Below, piece after piece: positions 47,490 through 58,778 of a stretch of 64,000 nt of DNA. Source of the DNA: Paramicrobacterium chengjingii. GTDB lineage: Bacteria; Actinomycetota; Actinomycetes; Actinomycetales; Microbacteriaceae. The stretch covers positions 1,488,001 to 1,552,000 of the forward strand of contig NZ_CP061169.1 in NCBI RefSeq assembly GCF_011751765.2, written 5' to 3'. The notes beneath the pieces were generated by a model. It was not told where the DNA came from, did not search any database, and saw only the letters and a list, made by a program, of their open reading frames with translations. The position numbers and the translations under genes were made by a program. Position 1 is the first letter of the stretch. Each line of letters begins with the position of its first letter.

Positions 47490-48082
47490 GCACTGGAGTG
47501 GCGCGCAGCATCCGCCCGCTTCGGGCGCCGGAACGCGAGACGCAACGGCCCCCGCTTCGTGCAGTTCCGCTGCGTACCGTCAGAAAGTCACGCCCGAAGA
47601 TTGCCTACGCGGTTACGACGATCGCTGCAGTCAGCGGCATCGTCGTTGCGCAGCTGCTTTCGAGCGTTGCCCTCAGCCAGGGTGCGTACGAGCTTTCGGC
47701 GCTCAAGTCGCAGCAGGGAGATCTTCAGCTTGCGCAGCAGTCACTCACCGAGCAGATCGAGGTGCTCAGCTCGCCCCAGTACATCGCCGAAAGTGCGCAG
47801 TCACTTGGAATGGTGATCAACCAGAGCCCCGTTTACATTCGTCTCTCTGACGGAACGGTGCTCGGTCAGCCGGGCCCCGGGGGAGAAGCAACGGAGCGCC
47901 CTCTCGCCAATGGCATGGTCGGCAATAGTCTCGTGGACCAGCTGGGGCCAGTCGGAACGAAGAAAGACGATTCATCGCAGCGCGACTCTGAGGATTCCCA
48001 AGGGACAGGCGAGTCGGGTTCGAATCCGCCGCCCACGCAGGTAATCTTCGAAAACGGCCTACCGTCTCCGAAAACCCACTGA
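47486..48082 (+). CDS. ftsL: FtsL-like division protein
   Basis: 198 residues. A basic cytoplasmic head (about 37 residues) is followed by one membrane helix ([20 protein letters not shown]). A coiled coil follows ([27 protein letters not shown]) with a periplasm-side [12 protein letters not shown] element typical of FtsL/DivIC. The C-terminal 80 residues are low-complexity and acidic. Sequence is poorly conserved, so position between rsmH and ftsI is the main support. FtsL links FtsQ and FtsB/DivIC to FtsWI. Confidence 0.87.
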   Translation: MSTGVARSIRPLRAPERETQRPPLRAVPLRTVRKSRPKIAYAVTTIAAVSGIVVAQLLSSVALSQGAYELSALKSQQGDLQLAQQSLTEQIEVLSSPQYIAESAQSLGMVINQSPVYIRLSDGTVLGQPGPGGEATERPLANGMVGNSLVDQLGPVGTKKDDSSQRDSEDSQGTGESGSNPPPTQVIFENGLPSPKTH

Positions 48083-48111
48083 CGTAGCCGTGTCGTCGTG
48101 AGGATCCCCTA

Positions 48112-49890
48112 GTGCAACACGCGAATCGAACCAGCAGGCGTCGTGCCGTCATTGCGGTCATCTGCGTTCTTGGCGTTTTCGCCGCATTCGTCATTCGGCT
48201 CATTGACATTCAGGTTGTGAATGCCTCGCAATTACAGGCGGATGCTTCAGACAAGACGTCGGGCGAACTCACCGTGTACGGTGAGCGCGGCGACATCGTC
48301 GATTCCAGTGGTGAAGTGCTGGCCGGCAGCGTAATGCGTTACGACCTTTCTGTCTCACCGGCAAACGTCAATCAGTTCACCCGCACGGGAGATGACGGCA
48401 AGAAGACGAAGGTGAGCGTCGAGCAAGCCGCGAGTGAAGTCGGTGACATTATCGGCGTTTCGGGCAAAGACATCCTCGGCATCGTCTCGGATGCATTAGA
48501 CGAGAACGCCGATTCGCTTTACGCGCGCATCGCGAAGTCGGTAGACGTCGATCAATATCGCGCTGTCGATGCTCTCGATATTCCCTGGCTGTATGCCAAA
48601 AAGCATCCGGCCCGCTTTTATCCGAACGGCGCTATCGCGGGAAACGTTGTCGGGTTCGTCGGTTCAGACCAAGAGCCGCTAGCCGGCGTCGAGCGATTCA
48701 TGAACACGTGCCTGAAGTCGCAAAACGGCACGCAGGCATACCAGCGAGGCAAAGACGGCGTCGCGATCCCCGGATCGGTGCAGACCACTCAGCCGGCAGA
48801 GAACGGCGGCACCGTCAAGCTGACGCTCGACTCGGATCTGCAGTGGTATGCGCAGCAGCGACTTGCCGAGCAGGTGACCGCCACAAAGGGTACCTGGGGA
48901 ATCGTCACGGTGATGGAGGCGAAGACGGGCAAGATCAAGGCATTAGCCGAGTATCCGTCTGTCGACCCGACGAATGTCTCGGCGACTGATCCTGAGGACC
49001 GCGGGGCTCGTGCATTCACGACTCCCTACGAGCCAGGGTCCACCTTCAAGGCGCTCATCGCCGCTTCGCTGATCGACGCCGGACTCGCAGATCCGACGAC
49101 GCACGTTGTCGCCGATGGCTGGTACTACCCGAGCAATGGTGCTGAGATCAAAGACTCGTTCCCGCATGGACCGATGAACCTCACGCTGACCGGCGTCATT
49201 GCGGAATCATCGAACACGGGTATCTCGCAACTGGGGGAGAAGATGTCGGCAAAGGACCGATACGAGTATCTCCAGAAGTTCGGAGTGGGGACGAAGAGCT
49301 CAATCGGATTTCCCGGGGAGTCATCGGGCGTGCTGCATCCGTGGGAGAAATGGGACAACCAGACCTTCTACGCGACAATGTTCGGGCAGGGGCTGACCTC
49401 GACAGCCATTCAAGACGTGAGCGCTTACCAGGCGCTTGCAAACGGGGGCGTGAGGCTCCCGGCTCAACTCGTGGAAGGCTGCCAGCAGCCAGACGGAACA
49501 CTGACGAATGCTCCCAGCAGCGACGGGACGCGTGTGGTGTCGGAGAACGCCGCAGATCTGACGGTGCAGATGCTCGAGAGCGTTCCGACCGAAGGCCACT
49601 TCGGTACGACGCTGCAGATTCCCGGCTACCGTGTTGCGGCAAAATCGGGAACGGCTCAGCAGGGCGACGGGTCCGGTGGCTTGAAATCCACGTATATCGT
49701 GTCGATGACGGGAATGGCACCAGCGGAAGACCCTGAGTATGTGGTTTCAGTTACGATCGCGAACCCGACTACCATTAGGTCGTCTGCGGCTGCAGCTCCG
49801 ACCTTCCAGCAGGTGCTGACACAGGTCTTGAAGTCGTATGATGTCCCGCCGTCAACGGAGCCGGCTCCCAACTGGCCGACGCGATTTTGA
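48112..49890 (+). CDS. ftsI: Division-specific transpeptidase FtsI (PBP3/PbpB)
   Basis: 592 residues, GTG start. One N-terminal membrane helix (RRAVIAVICVLGVFAAFVIRL) precedes the dimerisation domain and the transpeptidase domain. The active-site motifs are Ser310-Thr-Phe-Lys313, Ser366-Ser-Asn368 and Lys511-Ser-Gly513. It crosslinks septal peptidoglycan with FtsW. In most species murE follows, but here the next gene is murF, 40 bp downstream. Confidence 0.96.
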   Translation: MQHANRTSRRRAVIAVICVLGVFAAFVIRLIDIQVVNASQLQADASDKTSGELTVYGERGDIVDSSGEVLAGSVMRYDLSVSPANVNQFTRTGDDGKKTKVSVEQAASEVGDIIGVSGKDILGIVSDALDENADSLYARIAKSVDVDQYRAVDALDIPWLYAKKHPARFYPNGAIAGNVVGFVGSDQEPLAGVERFMNTCLKSQNGTQAYQRGKDGVAIPGSVQTTQPAENGGTVKLTLDSDLQWYAQQRLAEQVTATKGTWGIVTVMEAKTGKIKALAEYPSVDPTNVSATDPEDRGARAFTTPYEPGSTFKALIAASLIDAGLADPTTHVVADGWYYPSNGAEIKDSFPHGPMNLTLTGVIAESSNTGISQLGEKMSAKDRYEYLQKFGVGTKSSIGFPGESSGVLHPWEKWDNQTFYATMFGQGLTSTAIQDVSAYQALANGGVRLPAQLVEGCQQPDGTLTNAPSSDGTRVVSENAADLTVQMLESVPTEGHFGTTLQIPGYRVAAKSGTAQQGDGSGGLKSTYIVSMTGMAPAEDPEYVVSVTIANPTTIRSSAAAAPTFQQVLTQVLKSYDVPPSTEPAPNWPTRF

Positions 49891-49930
49891 AACATCGCGT
49901 CAGGCCACACACGAAGGAGACAATGCACCG

Positions 49931-51343
49931 GTGATCACACTCACCATCGGCGAGATCGCCACAGCCGTATCGGGGCGATATGACACGGCGGGCACGGATG
50001 CCACCGAGCTCACGGCCGTCTCTGGGCATGTCGAGACGGATTCCCGTGAGATCGAGACGAGCGGCATCTTCGTGGCGAAGCCCGGCGACGTTACCGATGG
50101 GCACCACTTCGTCGGTGCAGCGCTGCAGAACGGCGCCGCGCTTGCGATTGTGGAGCACCGCGTTGATGTGGCGATTCCTCAGATCATCGTGGACGATGCC
50201 GTCGATGCACTGGCCGCTCTCGCCGCGGAAGTTGTGCGGCGTGTCAAAGCTCAGGGAACACTGACGGTCATCGGCATCACCGGGTCAAACGGCAAGACAA
50301 CAACGAAGAACCTGCTGGGCGCGATCCTTTCTCCGGATGCTGAGACGGTGACGCCCCGCAACTCGTTCAACAACACAGTCGGCGCGCCGACGACGATGCT
50401 TCGGGTCACCGAGTCGACGCGGTATCTGATTTCTGAAATGGGAGCGTCCGGGCCCGGACACATCGCGCATCTTGCCGCGATCGCGCAGCCCGACATCGGT
50501 GTCGAACTTAAAGTGGGAATGGCCCATGCGGGAGGGTTCGGCGGGATCGAGCAGACGGCAGCCGCGAAGACCGAGCTCGTCGCGGCGCTATCCGCTGACG
50601 GAGTGGCGATTCTCAACAGGGACGACCCCCGGGTCGTGGCGATGGCTTCACAGACGCCCGCTCGCGTCGTGTGGTTCGGCGAGCACAACGAAGCCGATGT
50701 GCGTGCCGCCGACATCAACGTCACGGCGGCCGGAACCCAGTTCACTCTGACGACCTCCGATGGCGACAGCATCCCCGTCTCGTTCAAGGTGCTCGGTGAG
50801 CATCATGTCTGGAACGCCCTCGCCGCGTTGGCGGTTGCGCGCGAGCTGTGTGTACCGCTCGAGACCGCCGTACGCCGGCTTGAATCTGTGACGCGCGCTG
50901 AGCGCTGGCGCATGGAAGTCATGGGCGGCCGAGACAAAATCACGATCATCAATGACGCATACAACGCGAGCCCCGATTCGATGGCGGCCGCGCTGAAGAC
51001 CCTCGCGCTCATCACCCCGCGGCAGCAGAGAACGGTCGCGGTTCTTGGCGCGATGAGTGAGCTCGGGGAGTTCACCGGAGACGAGCATGATCGCATCGGT
51101 CTGATGGCTGTGCGCCTGGGAATCGACCAACTCGTTGTCGTCGGCCCCGAAGCCAGACGGTTGCACATCTCCGCAATCAACGAGGGCTCGTGGGACGGCG
51201 AATCAACATTTATGCAGACGGCCGATGAAGCGTATGAGTACCTTGCGGATGAGCTTCGGGCCGGAGACACCGTGCTCGTGAAATCATCGAACTCTGTTGG
51301 TCTGCGTTTTCTCGGCGACCGGTTGGGAGAATTGTTCTCGTGA
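49931..51343 (+). CDS. murF: UDP-MurNAc-tripeptide D-alanyl-D-alanine ligase MurF
   Basis: 470 residues from GTG at 49931, with AAGGAG at 49914-49919. The ATP site is [31 protein letters not shown] and [12 protein letters not shown] are MurF-specific, which separates it from MurE. It adds D-Ala-D-Ala to the UDP-MurNAc tripeptide in the cytoplasm. It overlaps mraY by four bases (GTGA). A murE gene is not found in this cluster. Confidence 0.95.
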   Translation: MITLTIGEIATAVSGRYDTAGTDATELTAVSGHVETDSREIETSGIFVAKPGDVTDGHHFVGAALQNGAALAIVEHRVDVAIPQIIVDDAVDALAALAAEVVRRVKAQGTLTVIGITGSNGKTTTKNLLGAILSPDAETVTPRNSFNNTVGAPTTMLRVTESTRYLISEMGASGPGHIAHLAAIAQPDIGVELKVGMAHAGGFGGIEQTAAAKTELVAALSADGVAILNRDDPRVVAMASQTPARVVWFGEHNEADVRAADINVTAAGTQFTLTTSDGDSIPVSFKVLGEHHVWNALAALAVARELCVPLETAVRRLESVTRAERWRMEVMGGRDKITIINDAYNASPDSMAAALKTLALITPRQQRTVAVLGAMSELGEFTGDEHDRIGLMAVRLGIDQLVVVGPEARRLHISAINEGSWDGESTFMQTADEAYEYLADELRAGDTVLVKSSNSVGLRFLGDRLGELFS

Positions 51344-52452
51344 TCGCACTACTCACGGCCGGAGCCCTCTCGGGGGCGTTCTCGCTCTTCATGACTCCGC
51401 TCTTCATCCGCCTGTTCCGAGCACTCGGGTGGGGACAGTTCATTCGCGATGACGGCCCGCAGTCGCATCATTCGAAGAAGGGCACCGCCACGATGGGCGG
51501 CATCGTCGTCATCGTCGGCGTTTTCTTCGGGTACTTCACGGCGATGCTGATTACGGGCGACCGCATCAGCGTTTCGGCACTCCTTGTTCTGTTCATGATG
51601 GTCGGACTCGGCGTCGTCGGCTTCGTCGACGACTTTCTGAAGACGCGCAAGCAGCAGAGTCTGGGCCTCGGCGGCTGGGAGAAGATCGTCGGCCAGGTAA
51701 TTGTTGCCGCCGTCTTCGCGGTTCTGGCTATCGGTTTCCCGAATAGTCAGGGGGTAACTCCGGGTTCCACCGCGGTGTCTTTCATCAGGGACCTCAATAT
51801 CGATTTCCTCGCACTCACTCAGTGGGGGCTTGCCGGAACCATCATCGGATTCATTCTCTACTTTGTCTGGATCTCGTTTATCGTCACTGCCACGTCGAAT
51901 GGCGTCAACGTCACAGACGGCCTCGATGGGCTCGCGACCGGGGCCAGCATCTTCGCTATCGGCTCCTACGTCATCATCGGGTTCTGGCAATACAACCAGT
52001 CTTGTTTCAGCACGGCGCTGCAGGGTGATCTCGTGTACAAGTGCTACGACGTCGTCGATCCGCTGGGTCTTGCCATCGTCGCGGCGGCAATCGTCGGCTC
52101 GCTGATCGGATTTCTCTGGTGGAACACGACACCCGCGCAGATCTTCCTCGGTGACACCGGATCGCTCGCCCTCGGCGGTGCCGTCGCAGCTCTCGCGATC
52201 CTCACCCACACCGAAATCCTCCTCGTGTTCATCGGCGGACTGTTCGTGATCGAAGCAGGCTCGGTCATCGTTCAGCGCATGTACTTCAAACTCACGCACG
52301 GCAAGCGCATCTTTTTGATGAGTCCGATTCACCACCACTTCGAGCTCAAGGGGTGGGCCGAGATCACCGTTGTCGTCCGGTTCTGGATTATCGGTGGTCT
52401 ACTCGTCGCGGCCGGCGTCGGCACCTTCTACATCGAGTGGATCACTCGATGA
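51340..52452 (+). CDS. mraY: Phospho-MurNAc-pentapeptide translocase MraY
   Basis: 370 residues, about ten membrane helices. The catalytic Asp motifs are [16 protein letters not shown] and [11 protein letters not shown]. The C-terminal [13 protein letters not shown] contains the conserved HHH loop. It forms lipid I from undecaprenyl phosphate and UDP-MurNAc-pentapeptide. GTG start overlaps the murF stop. Confidence 0.97.
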   Translation: MIALLTAGALSGAFSLFMTPLFIRLFRALGWGQFIRDDGPQSHHSKKGTATMGGIVVIVGVFFGYFTAMLITGDRISVSALLVLFMMVGLGVVGFVDDFLKTRKQQSLGLGGWEKIVGQVIVAAVFAVLAIGFPNSQGVTPGSTAVSFIRDLNIDFLALTQWGLAGTIIGFILYFVWISFIVTATSNGVNVTDGLDGLATGASIFAIGSYVIIGFWQYNQSCFSTALQGDLVYKCYDVVDPLGLAIVAAAIVGSLIGFLWWNTTPAQIFLGDTGSLALGGAVAALAILTHTEILLVFIGGLFVIEAGSVIVQRMYFKLTHGKRIFLMSPIHHHFELKGWAEITVVVRFWIIGGLLVAAGVGTFYIEWITR

Positions 52453-53984
52453 CTCCGAGGCATGCAGTTCCGGACCGCCTTGTCGGTCTGACGAGCTGGC
52501 ACGCTGATTGGAGCGGACTCCGCGTCGTCATTCTCGGTCTCGGGGCGACGGGGTTCTCGGTCGCAGACACACTCACCGAGCTGGGCGCCGACGTCCTCGT
52601 CGTCGCCGAGAGCGCGTCTGATGAATACACAAGGCTTGTCTCTGTGATCGGCGCTACATTGTTCACGGGCGACCTGCGGCACCCGCCGACTGAGGTGATC
52701 GAGCACGATCCCGAGCTGATCGTCGCCTCCCCGGGCTTCTCGCCACATCATCCGATGATCGAGTGGGCCACGGCTCAGATGATTCCGTTGTGGGGCGATA
52801 TCGAACTTGCCTGGCGTGTCCGCGACAAGGTCGGGACGCCTGCCGAGTGGATGCTCGTCACAGGAACGAACGGCAAGACGACGACCGTGCAGCTCACGGC
52901 CTCGATTATTGCCGCTGCCGGTCACAGGGTCGCACCGTGCGGCAATATTGGTGTTCCTGTGCTCGATGCCGTGCGCGATCCCCAGGGGTTTGATGTTTTC
53001 GTCGTCGAGCTCTCGAGCCACCAGCTTCACTATCTTGCATCGACGAATGCCGCGGTGTCACCGCATTCAGCTGTGTGCCTGAATATCGCGAATGATCATC
53101 TTGAGTGGCACGGCACGTTCGACGCCTATCGTGATGCAAAGGCGCGCGTGTACGAGAATACTCGTGTCGCGTGTGTCTATAACAAGGCGGATGCTGCCAC
53201 TCGGACGATGGTCGAGAATGCCGAGGTGGTCGAGGGCGCACGCGCGATCGGCTTCGATCTCGGCATCCCCGGCCCCAGCGACCTCGGCGTCGTCGACGGC
53301 ATCCTGTGTGACAGGGCGTTTCTCGATGATCGCCGAAGCTCGGCACTCGAGATCATCACTCTCGACGAGTTGCACGCACAGGGTCTCGCCGCACCACACG
53401 TGGTTGCGAACATCCTTGCGGCATCCGCTCTCGCTCGAGCGTATGGCGTTCCGCCTGAGACGATCAAGCAAGCGCTTCGTGGCTTCTCACTTGATCCGCA
53501 TCGGATTCAGCTGGTGCTCGATCACGACGGCATCCGCTGGATCAACGACTCGAAGGCAACAAACCCGCATGCGGCAGACGCCTCGCTCACCGCGTTCGAG
53601 TCCGTCGTCTGGGTTCTGGGCGGTCTCCTGAAGGGCGTCGATATCGGGCCGCTCATTGCACGACACGCCTCGCGGCTGCGGGGAGCGGTGATCATCGGAA
53701 CCGAGCAGCAGGCCGTTACCTCTGCATTGCAGCGACACGCGCCCGACATTCCGGTAATTGACGTTGACCCGGCCGAAACTGAAACTGTCATGACGCGCGC
53801 CGTGCACGCTGCGCTCGGAATGGCTGAACCGGGTGATGTCGTGCTGTTAGCTCCGGCGGCAGCTTCGCTCGACCAGTTCACGGGTTATGACCAGCGCGGC
53901 ACGTACTTCGCGCAGGCCGTCAACGAGATTCAGGGAGGTGGGGCCGATGACCAATCAGAGGAGCCTCACCGAACCGAGAGCTGA
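52449..53984 (+). CDS. murD: UDP-MurNAc-L-alanine:D-glutamate ligase MurD
   Basis: 511 residues from ATG at 52449 (ATGA overlap with mraY). The N-terminal Rossmann strand [17 protein letters not shown] binds UDP, and the ATP loop is [28 protein letters not shown] carries the conserved Asn-Asp-Ser-Lys motif with catalytic residues. It adds D-Glu to UDP-MurNAc-L-Ala. Its last 38 bases overlap the start of ftsW. Confidence 0.96.
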   Translation: MTPRHAVPDRLVGLTSWHADWSGLRVVILGLGATGFSVADTLTELGADVLVVAESASDEYTRLVSVIGATLFTGDLRHPPTEVIEHDPELIVASPGFSPHHPMIEWATAQMIPLWGDIELAWRVRDKVGTPAEWMLVTGTNGKTTTVQLTASIIAAAGHRVAPCGNIGVPVLDAVRDPQGFDVFVVELSSHQLHYLASTNAAVSPHSAVCLNIANDHLEWHGTFDAYRDAKARVYENTRVACVYNKADAATRTMVENAEVVEGARAIGFDLGIPGPSDLGVVDGILCDRAFLDDRRSSALEIITLDELHAQGLAAPHVVANILAASALARAYGVPPETIKQALRGFSLDPHRIQLVLDHDGIRWINDSKATNPHAADASLTAFESVVWVLGGLLKGVDIGPLIARHASRLRGAVIIGTEQQAVTSALQRHAPDIPVIDVDPAETETVMTRAVHAALGMAEPGDVVLLAPAAASLDQFTGYDQRGTYFAQAVNEIQGGGADDQSEEPHRTES

Positions 53985-55152
53985 GCGAAGGGGCTTCACT
54001 TCCGCACGTATTTCGCTGGGCAAGATCGATAAAGCCGTCCCGTCGAACTTCGTGCTTCTGCTTGGAGTGACTCTTTTTCTCGTCGTCTTCGGCCTGATCA
54101 TGGTCGCATCGTCGTCGACGATTGATTCGTACCTTGACTCGCAAGGTTTCTTCGGCGGATTCTGGAAGCAGGCGACGTACGCGGCTATCGGCGTTCCACT
54201 CATGCTCATCATGAGCAGGTTTCCGATTTCGTTTTGGAAGACCTGGGCATGGCCCGCCATGATCTTTGCCCTCATCCTTCAGATGCTCGTCTTCACTCCC
54301 CTGGGCATTGAAGATGGTGGTAACCGAAACTGGATCGCTATCGGACCCGTCAGCGGCCAGCCGTCTGAGTTGGTGAAGGTCGCCCTAGTCATCTGGCTTG
54401 CAGCGGTTCTCACACGTAAGCAGCCGCTTCTCGGCAAGTGGTACCACGTGCTGATTCCCGTGCTCCCTGTTGCGGGCGCCGCAATCGGCCTTGTGCTGCT
54501 CGGTCATGACCTCGGCACGGTGAGCATTATGGCAGGCATTGTGCTGGGTGCGCTGTTCTTCGCGAACGTGAAGCTTCGCTACCTCGCGGTTCCGGTGATC
54601 GGCGGCGTGGCTCTGCTGGCCGTCATGGCGCTGACAAGCGAGAACCGGATGCGGCGTATTACATCGTTTCTCGATGCGCAGTGCCTGGACTACGAGGGTT
54701 TGTGCTGGCAGCCACTGCACGGCACGTGGGCATTGGCCGGTGGCGCAATCTTCGGTCGAGGTCTCGGCAATTCGCACGAAAAGTGGGCGTGGCTTCCTGC
54801 AGCATCCAACGACTACATCTTTGCGATCATCGGTGAGGAGCTCGGACTCATCGGGTGCGTTGTGCTGCTCGCGCTCTTCGTCGTGATGGCGATTGTGTTT
54901 CTCCGCATCATGCGGTCGGCCAGTGACCCATTTACCCGCATTGCGACGGGTACAGTAATGGTTTGGATCATCGGGCAGGCCTTCGTGAATATCGGAGTCG
55001 TGCTTCGGGTGTTCCCCGTGCTTGGAGTCCCACTGCCGTTCATCTCGGCAGGAGGTACCGCCCTACTCACGGGAATGATGGCGATCGGCGTTGTGCTCTC
55101 ATGCGCACGCCATGACGATGCGAGCCTGGCTCGCACGAAGGCGAGACAATGA
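53947..55152 (+). CDS. ftsW: Peptidoglycan glycosyltransferase FtsW
   Basis: 401 residues from ATG at 53947, with GGAGGTGGGG upstream, inside the murD 3' end. A SEDS protein with about ten helices: GIEDGGNRNWIAIGPVSGQPSE and LGHDLGTVSIMAG are the conserved loops, and the C-terminal FISAGGTALLTGMMAIG closes the family signature. It polymerises septal glycan chains with FtsI. The stop overlaps the murG ATG by four bases. Confidence 0.96.
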   Translation: MTNQRSLTEPRAERRGFTSARISLGKIDKAVPSNFVLLLGVTLFLVVFGLIMVASSSTIDSYLDSQGFFGGFWKQATYAAIGVPLMLIMSRFPISFWKTWAWPAMIFALILQMLVFTPLGIEDGGNRNWIAIGPVSGQPSELVKVALVIWLAAVLTRKQPLLGKWYHVLIPVLPVAGAAIGLVLLGHDLGTVSIMAGIVLGALFFANVKLRYLAVPVIGGVALLAVMALTSENRMRRITSFLDAQCLDYEGLCWQPLHGTWALAGGAIFGRGLGNSHEKWAWLPAASNDYIFAIIGEELGLIGCVVLLALFVVMAIVFLRIMRSASDPFTRIATGTVMVWIIGQAFVNIGVVLRVFPVLGVPLPFISAGGTALLTGMMAIGVVLSCARHDDASLARTKARQ

Positions 55153-56222
55153 CTCGATATCTCCTGGCCGGGGGTGGGACTGCCGGGCACGTGAACCCGC
55201 TTCTCGCGACCGCAGACGCGATCCGCGAGCGCGAGCCCGACGCCGAGGTCGTCGTGCTGGGCACACAAGAAGGGCTCGAGGCGCGGCTGGTCCCCGAGAG
55301 AGGCTACGAACTCGTCACCATCCCGAAGGTGCCATTCCCACGTCGCATCAACGGCGCGGCCTTCCGCTTTCCGGGGCTATTCCGGCGTGCACGTCAACAA
55401 ACCGCTCGGCTGATCGCCGAACGGTCGATCGATGTCGTTGTCGGTTTCGGCGGGTACGCGTCCACGCCCGCCTATGTCGCGTCCAAGAAGGCGAAAGTGC
55501 CGCTCGTCATCCACGAGGCGAACGCGCGGCCAGGGCTCGCGAACCGGCTGGGAATTCGCTATACGACATTCGTCGGAGTCGCCTTTCACGGAACTCGCCT
55601 GAAGCATGCTCGCTTTGTCGGGATGCCGTTGCGTTCAGAGATCGAAAGAATCGACATCGACGTGGCGCGTCGTGAGGGACTGACTCGTTTCGGACTCGAT
55701 CCCGATCGAAGAACCCTCCTAGTCACGGGAGGTTCCCAAGGGGCTCGTCGATTGAACTCGACGGTCATCGACACAGCAGCGAAGATCATCGGCACAGGCT
55801 GGCAGATTATTCATCTCGTCGGTGGCAAAGCGGACGTCACTGATCCGGGCATCGAGCACTATCACATGATGCGGTACTGCGATCGCATGGATCTGGCACT
55901 CGCCGTCGCCGATTTCGCGGTGTCTCGCGCTGGCGCAGCAACGGTTTCTGAACTCACTGCTGTCGGCGTGCCTGCCGTGTACGTTCCGTACCCTGTCGGT
56001 AATGGAGAGCAGAGGCTCAACGCCGCGGATGTCGTTGGAGCAAATGGTGCGCTGCTCATCGCCGATGCCCTCTTCGTTCCATCGTGGATCGACGACACAT
56101 TGATCCCGCTGCTGAACGATCGTGTGCGACTTCACGACATGGCCGTGCAGAGCCGGCACATCGGCTCGCGTGAAGGCTCACAGCGTATGCTTCAGCTCAT
56201 CGACGACGCCCTCGATAACTGA
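55149..56222 (+). CDS. murG: UDP-GlcNAc:lipid I GlcNAc transferase MurG
   Basis: 357 residues. The N-terminal [16 protein letters not shown] is the lipid-side glycine loop, [14 protein letters not shown] follows, and the C-terminal domain has [11 protein letters not shown] and [15 protein letters not shown] for UDP-GlcNAc binding. It completes lipid II at the inner membrane face. Confidence 0.97.
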   Translation: MTRYLLAGGGTAGHVNPLLATADAIREREPDAEVVVLGTQEGLEARLVPERGYELVTIPKVPFPRRINGAAFRFPGLFRRARQQTARLIAERSIDVVVGFGGYASTPAYVASKKAKVPLVIHEANARPGLANRLGIRYTTFVGVAFHGTRLKHARFVGMPLRSEIERIDIDVARREGLTRFGLDPDRRTLLVTGGSQGARRLNSTVIDTAAKIIGTGWQIIHLVGGKADVTDPGIEHYHMMRYCDRMDLALAVADFAVSRAGAATVSELTAVGVPAVYVPYPVGNGEQRLNAADVVGANGALLIADALFVPSWIDDTLIPLLNDRVRLHDMAVQSRHIGSREGSQRMLQLIDDALDN

Positions 56223-56254
56223 CCCCGCCTTCACCAGACTGCGAAAGACTTACA

Positions 56255-57661
56255 GTGATCAAGCCAGATCTCACCGCACCCGTACCCGAGAACATCCGGT
56301 CCGTTCACTTCGTGGGCATTGGAGGGTCAGGGATGAGCGGGATAGCGCGGTTGTTTCTAGCCCGGGGGAGTGCCGTCTCAGGGTCCGATCGCGGCGAATC
56401 CACTAATGTCGAGCAATTGCGCGCGCTCGGCGCCACCGTACACATCGGGCACGACGCGACGCACCTCGGCGCAGTCGACGCCGTCGTGGTGACGAGTGCG
56501 CTCTGGCCAGAGAATCCGGAGCTCGTTGCTGCCCACGAGCGAGGGATTCCGGTTCTGCACCGTTCGCAGGCTCTTGCGTGGCTCGTCGCCGACTCGCGGC
56601 TCGTCTCTGTCGCCGGCGCCCACGGCAAGACCACATCCACGGGCATGATCGTGACAGGACTTCTGGGTCTCGGAGCAGATCCCAGCTTTGTCAATGGTGG
56701 CGTCATCGAGTCCCTCGGGGTCAGCTCGGCACCAGGACGGGACAACCTCTTCGTCGTGGAAGCTGACGAATCCGACGGTTCGTTCCTGTTCTACAACACG
56801 GCTGTCGCGCTGATCACCAACGTTGATCCCGACCACCTCGATCACTATGGGTCGCTCGAAAATTTCGTTTCCGCGTTCGTCGAATTTGCCGACAGAGCAA
56901 GCGAGGTCGTCGTCATCTCGGCAGATGACGCAGGTGCGCGTGATGTTCGATCACGACTCTCGCACCACAACGTCGTCACGTTCGGACAGTCGCCGCAGGC
57001 AGACGTTCGCGTCACGGAGGTCAGCGAGAACGGCCCATTGACGTTCACAATCGAGTACAGGGGTGTTCGCTACCCGGCATCCTTATCCGTTCCCGGCCTC
57101 CACAACGCGATCAACGCGGCGGGCGCATTCGCTGTTCTCGCAGGGCTCGGGTGGGACCCGGCTAGCGTCATCGACGCCGTGAGCGGGTTTGGCGGCACGA
57201 AACGCCGATTTGAGCTTCACCAGGTCGTCGGCGGCATCAGCGTGTACGACGACTACGCCCACCACCCAACTGAGGTCGCGGCGGCGCTCACAGCGGCTCG
57301 CAGCGTCGTCGGCGACGGACGGATCATCGCGGTGCACCAACCGCATCTTTACAGCCGTACGCAAGCTTTTGCCGGCGAGTTCGCTGAGACACTCGAGACC
57401 TATGCCGATCACACGATCGTTCTTGACGTGTGCGGCGCTCGGGAAGATCCGATCCCCGGCGTGACTGGGGCACTCGTGTCTGAACGCTTTCACGACCCGT
57501 CGCACGTTGACTACGTTCCCGACTGGAGTCGAGCGGCCGAGCGCACAGCAGAGATCGCCAGAGACGGCGACTTCGTCGTCACACTCGGCTGCGGTGACGT
57601 CTACCTGATCATTCCGCAGCTGCTGTCGTCTCTCAAACGCGTGCGCGGGCAGGACGCGTGA
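56255..57661 (+). CDS. murC: UDP-MurNAc:L-alanine ligase MurC
   Basis: 468 residues, GTG start with GAAAG upstream. The N-terminal [21 protein letters not shown] is the MurC signature, the ATP loop is [13 protein letters not shown], and [14 protein letters not shown] contains the conserved His residues. It performs the first amino acid addition to UDP-MurNAc. Overlaps ftsQ by four bases. Confidence 0.97.
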   Translation: MIKPDLTAPVPENIRSVHFVGIGGSGMSGIARLFLARGSAVSGSDRGESTNVEQLRALGATVHIGHDATHLGAVDAVVVTSALWPENPELVAAHERGIPVLHRSQALAWLVADSRLVSVAGAHGKTTSTGMIVTGLLGLGADPSFVNGGVIESLGVSSAPGRDNLFVVEADESDGSFLFYNTAVALITNVDPDHLDHYGSLENFVSAFVEFADRASEVVVISADDAGARDVRSRLSHHNVVTFGQSPQADVRVTEVSENGPLTFTIEYRGVRYPASLSVPGLHNAINAAGAFAVLAGLGWDPASVIDAVSGFGGTKRRFELHQVVGGISVYDDYAHHPTEVAAALTAARSVVGDGRIIAVHQPHLYSRTQAFAGEFAETLETYADHTIVLDVCGAREDPIPGVTGALVSERFHDPSHVDYVPDWSRAAERTAEIARDGDFVVTLGCGDVYLIIPQLLSSLKRVRGQDA

Positions 57662-58620
57662 AACGACCGGGCGGGTTCACTCCTCCGCAGAGGCCGGACG
57701 AGGAGAAAACTCCAGCCGAAGACGAACCGGCACCGGTATCGTTCCTCGGCCGTTTTCGGGGGCGAGACGCCGAGCCTGCCGACGCAGACGGCGCGGTCGC
57801 CGAGTCCGCACATGACAATGCCGCCGGAACGGATGCCGTGGACGCCGGAACTCGCGGCACATGGTCGCTTCGGAAAGCCGTACGTGAAAGAAAGCGCGTC
57901 GAGCGGTCCGAGGTTCGTCGGTTTACCGCGAGGCAGCGACGCCGTCGCAGAAACACGTGGATTTCTCTCTGCGCAATACTCGTAGTCGCCATTGGCGCCG
58001 TGGCCACGGCGTATTCGCCGGTTATGGCGGTGCGCACGATTACCGTCGAGGGTGCGACGCTCGTGAACAGCGACGGCATCGTCACTGACCTCCAATCTCA
58101 GATCGGCACCCCGCTTCCTCTCGTCGACCAGCGAGCGATCAAGGCCTCGCTCGTGAAGTATCCGTTGATCCAGAGCTATACGGTCGAAGCAGTGCCCCCG
58201 TCAACCCTCATTGTTCGGCTCGTCGAGCGAGAGCCACTCGGCCTCGTGGACTCGGGCACGGGGTTTGCGCTCGTCGATGCTGCCGGTGTGACGCTTCGTA
58301 CATCGGAGAAGCGGATCGATGGCTTTCCGATCATTGACACGGATGCAGACCCTGAAAGCCGTGGTTTCCAAGCGGCAGTTGCCGTGCTGCGTGCGCTGCC
58401 AGACGAGGTTCGCGCGGCAGTCGACACCGTGTCAGCAACCACTCGGGATGACGTCGTTCTCGTTTTTGCCGACAGCGGAGCGGAAGTACGTTGGGGAAGC
58501 GCCGAGGACTCCGCGTTGAAAGCCCGAGCTCTCACAGAGCTCATGAGCGCATACCCTCCAGACAATGTCTCGCTGTATGACGTGTCGAGCGCTGAGAACG
58601 TCGTTGTCAAACCACGCTGA
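57658..58620 (+). CDS. ftsQ: Cell division protein FtsQ/DivIB
   Basis: 320 residues. A long charged cytoplasmic head of about 95 residues precedes a single membrane helix ([19 protein letters not shown]). The POTRA domain starts at [17 protein letters not shown] and contains [20 protein letters not shown] and the FtsQ beta domain after it. FtsQ recruits FtsL and FtsB/DivIC to the division site. The gap to ftsZ is 158 bp. Confidence 0.94.
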   Translation: MKRPGGFTPPQRPDEEKTPAEDEPAPVSFLGRFRGRDAEPADADGAVAESAHDNAAGTDAVDAGTRGTWSLRKAVRERKRVERSEVRRFTARQRRRRRNTWISLCAILVVAIGAVATAYSPVMAVRTITVEGATLVNSDGIVTDLQSQIGTPLPLVDQRAIKASLVKYPLIQSYTVEAVPPSTLIVRLVEREPLGLVDSGTGFALVDAAGVTLRTSEKRIDGFPIIDTDADPESRGFQAAVAVLRALPDEVRAAVDTVSATTRDDVVLVFADSGAEVRWGSAEDSALKARALTELMSAYPPDNVSLYDVSSAENVVVKPR

Positions 58621-58655
58621 TCTTCGGATTTCCTGAATTCGGACGTCGGCTCTGC

Positions 58656-58778
58656 GACACGCCCGCGTGTCAGCGGAGGATGCTGACCGTGCGCGCATAA
58701 CGTGAAACTCAGGAAATGCATACTGAGCATAACTTTAACCCTTAACTAGAGGTTGAAAGTTCTCATCGGAGGCCGGAC
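58656..58778 (+). promoter_or_regulatory. ftsQ-ftsZ intergenic region: hairpin and candidate ftsZ promoter
   Basis: An inverted repeat GACACGC-CC-GCGTGTC (58656-58671) is followed by an AT-rich stretch (58716-58745, containing CATACTGAGCATAACTTTAA), unlike the surrounding GC-rich sequence. A separate ftsZ promoter here is likely, and FtsR is a candidate activator. I cannot assign -35 and -10 boxes firmly. Confidence 0.45.
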
